Positions 16,601 to 22,687 of a DNA stretch of 24,047 nt are shown piece by piece. Positions within the stretch are counted from its first letter, which is position 1. Every line of letters starts with the position of its first letter. Below the pieces are notes generated by a model. The model searched no databases. It was not told the origin of the DNA and saw only the letters and a list, made by a program, of their open reading frames with translations. The DNA comes from an uncultured Alphaproteobacteria bacterium. Lineage in GTDB: Bacteria; Pseudomonadota; Alphaproteobacteria; HIMB59; GCA-002718135. A program made the translations under genes and the position numbers. The stretch lies in NCBI GenBank assembly GCA_902619055.1, contig CACNCW010000013.1:1-24047 (forward strand), given 5' to 3'.

Positions 16601-18952
16601 ATCTGTATCATCAAAGGAAATCATAAAAACTGATCCAGAATCTTCTATTGTATTTGCAGCACCTGAACCTTTCTCATTATAACCATCATCACCAAAGACA
16701 CCAACTGCCAAAACATCAGCATCACCATCAAGAGCTACACTTACTCCAAATAAATCAGATCCCTCAATAACAGGGGCATTATTTTCTCCCTGCTTCGATA
16801 AATCTACATCCTTATTATTAGTATAACCATAACCTATTGTACCAACATGTTCAGGATTTTCAAAATTAGTTGATTCATTGCCATTGTTATCTGTAAAAGT
16901 AATTAAATAAACCGCACCTGCATTAGCAACACTGTTATTATTATTACCATCATCACCCGTAGCGCCAACTACTAATCGTGATCCCGTGCTATTAAAAGAT
17001 ACAGATCGTCCAAATTTATCAGCTTTGCCAATAGAGCTGATGTCTAAGTCGTTGTTTCCCGTATATCCCTTTCCTATACGGCCTATAAGTGTAGCATTCG
17101 TAAAATCACCATCATCAAATTTATACAAATATACCTCACCAGAATCCGAAGATGCATCGCTAAATCCATCCCCTTTTCTTGCTCCAACTGCCATTAAAGT
17201 AGCATCATCACTAATCGTAACATCTGTTCCAAAATTATCTGCTGTTATCAAGTTTGCTTCATTAACATTTGTTGTCGTTGCGGCTTCATAATCATGTCCG
17301 ATCAAACCACGATAGATCCAATTCTGTGATGTTACGCCTGTTCCAACAGTTATATTTTTTGGATCAAGTAATAAATGACCACCGTCTGATATATTGACAT
17401 TTGATAAGCCCACATGACGTAAGGTATCTTTAGAAGAAATTTCAACCGCACCACCTATTGTTCCTGTTGCAAGAATATTTCCAAGCATAGTTGTTTCTTG
17501 ATCACTCCAAATAATAGCGGTACCGGCTTTTCCATTTGAGGATGATATATCAATACTAGAACCGTCCGAGACTAAAACTGTTTTTGCATTTGTCAGTGAT
17601 CGTCTTTCACCCCATCTATCAACAAAAACATTTTGTTGTTCTTCCGTTCTTGTTAAATTATTATTGCCTTGAAACTCTCCACCAATACGAACTAAACCAC
17701 CTTGGGTATTACCTGTTACATCAATCTTAGAGGATAATAATCGAATATACCCCTCTGATTCTATATCAATGTATCCACCTTGTTGATCTCCCTTTGCGGA
17801 AACTAATCCCGAAGACATAATATTAGGTGCGGATAAAAGGATATTACCACCATTGGTATTTCCTGATGAATTAATTTCACTGCCGTAACTTTGAACAATT
17901 TTATACTGAGATTTAATATTTATATCACCGCCATCATTGCTAGTAGAAGAAGCATTTAAAGTTCCTCCCAAAGCAATTTCACCAGAACTATTTAAATTTA
18001 TTGCACCTGCATTTGTTCCAGATACATCAACTTCTCCTCCAAAAGATAAAAAGTCTCCTTCAACATTAATGTTGCCACCCTCTTTTGCTGTTAAGTTTCC
18101 TGCAACAACTATGTCACTTCCACTTCCAAGAGTAATGATACCGTTTTGTTGTGAAGCCGTAGTTGCAACAAGATTACCGGGAATGTTAACAGCACGCTGA
18201 ACAACATTTTTGGCAGCACCAACATCAATGTCAATTCTATTTCCCGTTGATGTTCCTGCATGATTGATAATGGTATTTAATTCTTCTGCATTTTGATCAA
18301 GTAACGTTATAGCTTCACTAAATGGAACACTTACTTGTAAAAATTTATCACCACTCAAGTCTAACGTAATTTCTTTTCCAGCCCCTATTCCAATTTTACC
18401 AAGGTTCGCATTAATCGTACCTTCATTATTAATAGCACCACCTAAGAGAGCAGTAAAACCTCCATCCAAAGTAGTAATTGAACCTTTATGAATAATAGAA
18501 GAAAAAATATTATTTACATTATCTGCTTTAAATAAAAATTTATTATTGAGAAAATCATCATTGGAGAGAGCTAGTGTGGAGGCAGCAAACGAATGCGCAT
18601 TGATTGTTGCAGTTGGTGTAAAGTAAACACCGTTTTCATTCACCACAAAAACTTTACCATTTGCATTTAATGCGCCTGCAAGCGTTGTTGGATTTCCTGA
18701 GACAACTCTATTTAAAGCACTTGCATCAACAGAAGGTTGATTAAAGGTTACACTATTTTGCGCCCCAATATCAAAACTCGTCCATTCAATAATTGATTGT
18801 TCGGAAGATTGGGTAATCGTCATGGAATTTTGTGATGAACTGACAGAAATTTCCCCGGAGATAATATTTTCCCCGCTTGGAAGAGAGGCAGCGTAGACGA
18901 ATTGTGTTTCTAGAAAGAGAAAAGTGAGAAGAAAAATAAAAGCATTTTTCAT
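13622..18952 (-). CDS. TpsA exoprotein 1 with 12 FG-GAP_2-like blades
   Basis: 1776 residues. Signal peptide 1-21, then a haemagglutination-activity/TPS secretion domain with SIIEWTSFDIG, VTFNQPS, ALNRVVSGNPTTLAGALNA and GKVFVVNENGVYF. A beta-helix region follows to LLLDPKNITVG (about 529). About residues 570-1470 are 12 diverged blade units of about 80 residues with consensus DxFGxSVALDxDGxxLAVGAxxDDG then GAVYLxxF, matching the bacterial FG-GAP_2 propeller repeat. Beta-helix sequence resumes at VTLQANTDI (about 1505) and LHAGRDVNV, followed by a YDG-like domain (DKTYDGTTSATV, about 1627). The tail ends in ISLQRL. Its only two cysteines are in CYLNITC. Probably a secreted adhesin or ligand-binding surface protein; the target is unknown. 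It starts 6 bases after the neighbouring TpsA, and a hairpin spans the start. Confidence 0.88.
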   Translation of the reverse strand: MKNAFIFLLTFLFLETQFVYAASLPSGENIISGEISVSSSQNSMTITQSSEQSIIEWTSFDIGAQNSVTFNQPSVDASALNRVVSGNPTTLAGALNANGKVFVVNENGVYFTPTATINAHSFAASTLALSNDDFLNNKFLFKADNVNNIFSSIIHKGSITTLDGGFTALLGGAINNEGTINANLGKIGIGAGKEITLDLSGDKFLQVSVPFSEAITLLDQNAEELNTIINHAGTSTGNRIDIDVGAAKNVVQRAVNIPGNLVATTASQQNGIITLGSGSDIVVAGNLTAKEGGNINVEGDFLSFGGEVDVSGTNAGAINLNSSGEIALGGTLNASSTSNDGGDINIKSQYKIVQSYGSEINSSGNTNGGNILLSAPNIMSSGLVSAKGDQQGGYIDIESEGYIRLLSSKIDVTGNTQGGLVRIGGEFQGNNNLTRTEEQQNVFVDRWGERRSLTNAKTVLVSDGSSIDISSSNGKAGTAIIWSDQETTMLGNILATGTIGGAVEISSKDTLRHVGLSNVNISDGGHLLLDPKNITVGTGVTSQNWIYRGLIGHDYEAATTTNVNEANLITADNFGTDVTISDDATLMAVGARKGDGFSDASSDSGEVYLYKFDDGDFTNATLIGRIGKGYTGNNDLDISSIGKADKFGRSVSFNSTGSRLVVGATGDDGNNNNSVANAGAVYLITFTDNNGNESTNFENPEHVGTIGYGYTNNKDVDLSKQGENNAPVIEGSDLFGVSVALDGDADVLAVGVFGDDGYNEKGSGAANTIEDSGSVFMISFDDTDFTGGKVVSRIGNGYTHDDSSSCYLNITCASFSKDFNTRDHSDLIQKNKDRFGFGVTINHDGSLLAVGRINDDGKDDSINNVGAVNLFKFTDAGSIVSAKTGKATYVGTIGYGYDYLDTSDENEHSVTHERNDLFGRSVAFDKDASHLAVGFNDKSSPDTPSIGKPGAVHLYTLTADLASATLEATVGDGYTVGKNVNLSDYMDAKDIFGTGVDLNETGSRLVMSSMHANGSGNLKDNSGEVMFVKFSDTNFSDGEFSGIVGSGYTGAGGILKDIESPLDNNDQFGRGISLDRDGNRMAVTSTLDDGGGTSTNAGAVYLFTFGKDFSNPQHIGTIGKGYTGNNDLDLTDLINNDRAWRVALDGDGDRLALSQYRATYGDVDSGAVYLITFTDSNGNPSTDFENPAHVGTISKVGSGGSKSSDLSISNLGAGDIFTAVALSDDGSQLVVGAQKDDGKENNKTDTGAVYLITFTDSNGNASTDFENPAHVGTVGFGYNDTTTKDVDMTAYLDDNDQFGGHLGLTKDGKILAVGAQNDDGFGNGVDNGGAVYLIEFDDSNFTGGELSARIGNGYSGERNYDTSSISGWKAAQVAIDGDGNRLAIGHHNEEVVRVFGFEDTSLNGASLQFTIGIGQTGSNSVNAASHGVVVDDGFPNVIALDDTGTLMAVGSTGDDGLNNDATDAGAVYLWSDTIIQGATSYTDFASDDVVINKTELEEFLNNGVDVTLQANTDITISSAITVTGTGNLNLHAGRDVNVNSNINTAADLDIIASDTDNNNVSDSDRDAGAGDVVASSASLTADDLSIQLLDGGTLTNASMGDINLSTVTATTGTLISDNFSISGASADDKTYDGTTSATVSGGTISGLNLTGTDLSINSTGSFLTADVGNNKEVTINYELSGFTSGNITIEDTSGSLETVPLANILSGSKTPPLPGVAPDEEKEKIAVQEKINQDVFDDVSRIVSFISVDGASNAALIQSEFITSFPQVDAISLQRL
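14533..17240 (-). repeat. Array of 12 FG-GAP_2-like protein repeats in TpsA 1
   Basis: Twelve units can be listed in order by their openings: DNFGTDV, DKFGRSV, DLFGVSV, DRFGFGV, DLFGRSV, DIFGTGV, DQFGRGI, DRAWRVA, DIFTAVA, DQFGGHL, GWKAAQV and GFPNVIA. Most continue with a DxDG-type loop, L[AV]VG, DDG and GAVYL. Units 5, 6, 8 and 11 have lost some of the FG or DDG positions. Linkers often read IGKGYTGNNDLDLS. This many blades could form one or two propellers; seven per propeller is usual in integrins. Confidence 0.8.
15134..15448 (-). repeat. Near-identical 72-base direct repeats within the blade array
   Basis: Bases 15134-15205 and 15377-15448 differ at only about two positions, at an offset of 243 bases (81 codons), one blade length. 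A third, more diverged copy (about eight differences) lies at 16838-16909. They encode the segment TFTDSNGNxSTDFENPAHVG of successive blades. Such copies can add or remove a whole blade in frame by recombination. Confidence 0.85.
18582..18679 (-). repeat. TPS-domain DNA block shared with TpsA 2 (22323-22420)
   Basis: The 98 bases here and at 22323-22420 differ at only three positions, all synonymous, and encode the LNANGKVFVVNENGVYF to NAHSFAA core. The flanking coding sequence soon diverges at synonymous sites. This fits a paralogous pair with local gene conversion or very strong constraint. Confidence 0.85.
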
Positions 18953-18960
18953 AAATGCTT
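18931..18960 (-). promoter_or_regulatory. Hairpin enclosing the TpsA 1 start codon, followed by a U-rich run
   Basis: On the minus strand, arms AAGCATTT (18960-18953) and AAATGCTT (18947-18940) pair perfectly over 8 bp around a 5-base loop ATGAA that holds the TpsA 1 start codon. The 5' arm includes the last two bases of the upstream TpsA 2 stop codon. TTATTTTTC follows the stem. It could act as a weak attenuator or as a start-site structure opened by ribosomes finishing TpsA 2. With only two G-C pairs it is not strong. Confidence 0.35.
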
Positions 18961-21900
18961 ATAGACTTTGAAAACCTAAACCTTCAGTATTTGGAGCAGA
19001 TTGTATGTTGGCTTCTCTTGCTAATTGAAGGGACATATTTGAGCCAACTATAGCGTCTACAGATACGAAAGGAACAATTTTGTTAATGTCTCCAATCATG
19101 TTTTCCACAATTTCTGTTTGATCATTACTGGTCACTTCTACATTATTATTTTCGATTGAAGAACTGCTCGAAATTGTCCCAGTTATAGCTGCTGTGACAC
19201 TCTCGGTAATAGCAGTACTACTTGTATCTGTCACATCCATCGTGCTACTTAAATAGCCGCTAAGATCATAATCCACTGTTGCGTCTTTTGCTGCACCAAT
19301 AGTTGCTGATGTGAATGCGGCTGTATTTACAAATGCTAAGTCACTACCAACTAACGTTAATCCTGAAACAGATCCCGTTGTAGCAACTGTTGCTGACGTT
19401 GTGCCATCGTGCGCTTTATCACTGACAGCTGCTCCCGAACCACTAAAGTTGGCTGATTGTAGTGTTCCTGTTGTAGCCGTAATAGTAGCAAGTTCAATGT
19501 TCCCCATACTGGCATTACTCACACCACTGCCGTTATTAAGTGTTATATCTAAATCACTTGCCGATAAACTTATAGATGTTGTTCCATCACTTTCATAGGC
19601 CGCTAAAATATCACCGGTTCCGCTATCACGCTGCGCACTCACGACATTATTAGCACTCGTGTCACTGGCAATAATTGCTAAATTGCCAGAAGTACTAATT
19701 GACTTATTAATATCAACATCACGTCCAGCATGCAGACTTAAGGTTCCTGTGCCAGTTGTTGTAATGGGCGCGTTAATTATAATATCGGTGTTCGCTTGAA
19801 GTGTCACATTCACATTGGTATCAAGAAGAGCTTCAAGCGCATCCACACTAATTGTAATATCACTACTAGAATCTTCAGTATAGGCTGTGCCATCAAGATA
19901 ATTAGATGACGTCAATAATTCTACACCTCCACTTGTATATCCTAAAGCAAGGTTGGAACCATCAGAACTTAAAGCCATTTTTTGTACATCTGCACCATTC
20001 AAAGCATAAAATGAGGAAATTAATGTTGGGTTTGAAAAACTTGTATCACTAAAACCGTACCCTTTAATTATATAATCACCTGATGTGTTAGATGATATTA
20101 AAAGAGTGCGTCCGTCTCCACTTAACGCATGAGCACGAACGCCACGATTTCCGCCAGCAGGGGCATCGAAGCTAATATTATTATTACCAGTACACGATGA
20201 GCAATCATGTGCAAATTGAAGAGCAAGTGAAGGATTAGAAAAATTATTATCTGAGAAAGTAACTATATTATGTTCAGAACCTGTAAACGAAAGAGCTGTG
20301 GCATCATCGGTTAAATTCAAATTATATGGTATATTATTACCTAATGTATGGTAATTAATACTCGTTATGGGGAAAGTAGAATTATATGAATATGGTGTAC
20401 TTCGACTCTCAGCCCAGAGTACCCTTGTTATTGTGGGAGATGTAAAATTTGTATCACTAAATGAAATTAAATGAATACCTTCAAGCACTGCTACTGCCAT
20501 TCTTGATCCATCAGAATTAAGAGCGATCCCACCTCCAAATCCCTGGTTAAATAAATCTAATAGTTGTAAATTTTGACTGTAGGCTGCATTAGGAGTTTCG
20601 GAGATATGCCCAACAATGGTTGGATTAGTAAAATTAGTATCGTCAAATTTAATAGTATAGACAGAACCCGCTTTACCGGGGGCGTTTTGTATTGGTGCTC
20701 CTAATACCAGACGATCACCATCATAATCTAAATCAAACTGAACCGGATAAGGATCATTTGATGGAAATTCAAAATCTAAACTGCCAGGATGAGTATCTGA
20801 TAAAGCATCATAACCTTTACCTATAATACCTCTAAGAGTTGGATTGGAAAAGTTTGTGTCACTAAACTGAAATAAATAAAGAGCTGGATAATTATTGCTA
20901 CTATCATTATAGCCATCGTCATACCGTGAAAGTACACCAAGTTTTGTTCCATCTCCGCTTAATCTTACACCGGACATTCCAAATTGATCATCATTTGCCA
21001 TATTAAAACTAGTCAAGTCGACTGCACTATTAGCAGAACTATCTATTATTGATTGATATGTCCAATTTTTTGAGGTGCCAACATCCCCGATAGTAATATT
21101 TTTAGGATCTAAAAGTAAATGACCACCAGCACTAATTGAAATATCATTTAGTCCAATATGACGAAGTGTATCCTTTGATGATATTTCAACTGACCCGCCT
21201 ATTGTTCCTGTTGCAAGAATTTTTCCCAGCATCGTTGTTTCTTGATCACTCCAAATGATTGCTGTGCCTGCATCACCATTACTAGAAGCAACGTCAATGA
21301 TAGCGCCTTTGTTTATAAAAACAAATTGTGCATTTTTCATACTTGGAAGAATTCCCCAACGATTAATAAATGTTTCTTCTTGTGCTGTTGTCCGTGTTAG
21401 ATCATTACTTCCTTGAAAAGCACCACCAATTCTTACTAAACCACCTCTACTAGTACCACTGGCATCAAGGTTTGATGTATAAAGGGTTGCTTTACTGCTT
21501 GCTTCAATATCAAGTTGTCCTCCCACACCATTCAAACCTGCAGCTATAATATTTCCTGATGTTTCAAAATTTTTTGCACTAATATTTATGTCTCCTCCTT
21601 CTGTTCCAGAGGCATCTAAAGTGCTATTCGATGTTTGTATAATTTTATTTGATGACGAAAGAGTAATATTACCTCCTTGTGCCACTGTTGATGATGCATC
21701 AATGGATCCATCAAGATAGATATTACCTATCGATGCAAAGTTAGCATTACCTGAATCTTCACCTGATACATCTACCTTTCCAGTAAAAGAGATTAAACCC
21801 GCATCAATATTAACGAGACCTTCCTTTGCAGTCATGTTTCCTAAAACATTAATAGGCGCCGTACTTCCTCCAAGAGTAATAACACCATTTTCTTGTGAAG

Positions 21901-22681
21901 CTGTTGTGGCAACAAGATTACCAGGAATGAACACGGCGTTGTTTAATGCTGTTTTAGCTGATCCAATATCAATATCTATAGTGTGAGCATTAGAAGATCC
22001 AGCATGTTGAATGAGAGCTTTAACATCGTTATTTTCGTCATCAAGAATAGTCGTGGCCAATTCTATTGGCACCGCTACTTGTAAAAATTTATCCCCGCTT
22101 AAATCCAACGTCATTTCTTTTCCCGCGCCAAGACCAAGTTTTCCAAGGTTGGCATTAATGGTCCCTTCATTATTGATCGCACCGCCTAGTAGAGCAGTAA
22201 AGCCTCCATCTAATGTCGTGATCGATCCCTTATTAATGATTGATTGAAGGGATGATTGATTTGAAGAACTAAAAGAAAAAATATTATTAAGAAAATTTTC
22301 ATTGGAGAGAGAAAGCGTAGAAGCAGCAAACGAATGCGCATTGATTGTTGCAGTTGGTGTAAAATAGACACCGTTTTCATTCACCACAAAAACTTTACCA
22401 TTCGCATTTAATGCGCCTGCCAGTGTGGTAGGATTGCCAGAAATAACTCTATTAAGGGTACTAGAACTACTTGAAGGTTGTTGAAAGGTAACGGTATTAT
22501 TTTCTCCGATATTAAAACTATTCCATTCAATAATAGCCTGGTTTGATTGTTGGTCGATGGTCATCGTTTGAGTATCAGAGCTAATTGAAATATCACCTGT
22601 AATCGTTGTGTTACCACTTGGCAGTTCAGCCCATAAATAACAGGAAGAAAAAGTAGTAATTAAAGTAATTAAGACCCTCAT
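18959..22681 (-). CDS. TpsA exoprotein 2 with about 6 FG-GAP-like blades
   Basis: 1240 residues. Signal peptide 1-18, then a TPS domain nearly identical to TpsA 1 in its core (LNRVISGNPTTLAGALNA, GKVFVVNENGVYF, INAHSFAASTL). A beta-helix region runs to LLLDPKNITIG (about 524), where about six degenerate blades follow (about 565-920), shorter than those of TpsA 1 and marked by FSDTNFSNPT-type strands. VTLQANTDI (about 960), LHAGRDVDI and a YDG-like domain with HDG in place of YDG (DKAHDGTTSATV, about 1085) complete it. The tail NKIVPFVSVDAIVG to GLGFQSL matches TpsA 3 almost exactly. The only cysteines after the signal peptide are in CSSC, in the blade region. It starts 6 bases after the TpsA 3 stop and is followed 6 bases later by TpsA 1. 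Confidence 0.88.
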   Translation of the reverse strand: MRVLITLITTFSSCYLWAELPSGNTTITGDISISSDTQTMTIDQQSNQAIIEWNSFNIGENNTVTFQQPSSSSSTLNRVISGNPTTLAGALNANGKVFVVNENGVYFTPTATINAHSFAASTLSLSNENFLNNIFSFSSSNQSSLQSIINKGSITTLDGGFTALLGGAINNEGTINANLGKLGLGAGKEMTLDLSGDKFLQVAVPIELATTILDDENNDVKALIQHAGSSNAHTIDIDIGSAKTALNNAVFIPGNLVATTASQENGVITLGGSTAPINVLGNMTAKEGLVNIDAGLISFTGKVDVSGEDSGNANFASIGNIYLDGSIDASSTVAQGGNITLSSSNKIIQTSNSTLDASGTEGGDINISAKNFETSGNIIAAGLNGVGGQLDIEASSKATLYTSNLDASGTSRGGLVRIGGAFQGSNDLTRTTAQEETFINRWGILPSMKNAQFVFINKGAIIDVASSNGDAGTAIIWSDQETTMLGKILATGTIGGSVEISSKDTLRHIGLNDISISAGGHLLLDPKNITIGDVGTSKNWTYQSIIDSSANSAVDLTSFNMANDDQFGMSGVRLSGDGTKLGVLSRYDDGYNDSSNNYPALYLFQFSDTNFSNPTLRGIIGKGYDALSDTHPGSLDFEFPSNDPYPVQFDLDYDGDRLVLGAPIQNAPGKAGSVYTIKFDDTNFTNPTIVGHISETPNAAYSQNLQLLDLFNQGFGGGIALNSDGSRMAVAVLEGIHLISFSDTNFTSPTITRVLWAESRSTPYSYNSTFPITSINYHTLGNNIPYNLNLTDDATALSFTGSEHNIVTFSDNNFSNPSLALQFAHDCSSCTGNNNISFDAPAGGNRGVRAHALSGDGRTLLISSNTSGDYIIKGYGFSDTSFSNPTLISSFYALNGADVQKMALSSDGSNLALGYTSGGVELLTSSNYLDGTAYTEDSSSDITISVDALEALLDTNVNVTLQANTDIIINAPITTTGTGTLSLHAGRDVDINKSISTSGNLAIIASDTSANNVVSAQRDSGTGDILAAYESDGTTSISLSASDLDITLNNGSGVSNASMGNIELATITATTGTLQSANFSGSGAAVSDKAHDGTTSATVATTGSVSGLTLVGSDLAFVNTAAFTSATIGAAKDATVDYDLSGYLSSTMDVTDTSSTAITESVTAAITGTISSSSSIENNNVEVTSNDQTEIVENMIGDINKIVPFVSVDAIVGSNMSLQLAREANIQSAPNTEGLGFQSL
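19701..19767 (-). repeat. 67-base identical block shared by TpsA 2 and TpsA 3 (23451-23517)
   Basis: Bases 19701-19767 and 23451-23517 are identical. They encode the TTTGTGTLSLHAGRDVDINK region next to the YDG-like domain. The surrounding C-terminal parts are also alike but carry scattered differences, so this block looks recently homogenised. Confidence 0.85.
19912..20990 (-). repeat. Array of about 6 degenerate FG-GAP-like repeats in TpsA 2
   Basis: Units recognised in order: DQFGMSGVRLSGDGTKL, VQFDLDYDGDRLVLGAP, FGGGIALNSDGSRMAV, YNLNLTDDATALSF, VRAHALSGDGRTLL and VQKMALSSDGSNLALG. The DGxxLxxG core is kept while FG and DDG are often lost. The array occupies the same place in the protein as the 12-unit array of TpsA 1. 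Confidence 0.65.
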
Positions 22682-22687
22682 TAGTGT

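Noticed and set aside
14533..17240. CRISPR-like or satellite DNA
   Set aside because: The repeats are diverged, coding, in frame and about 80 codons long, without uniform spacers.
17937..18200. Open frames on the plus strand opposite the TpsA genes (also 16986-17291, 19311-19598, 22011-22247)
   Set aside because: They have no recognisable motifs and arise from the codon bias of the long minus-strand genes.
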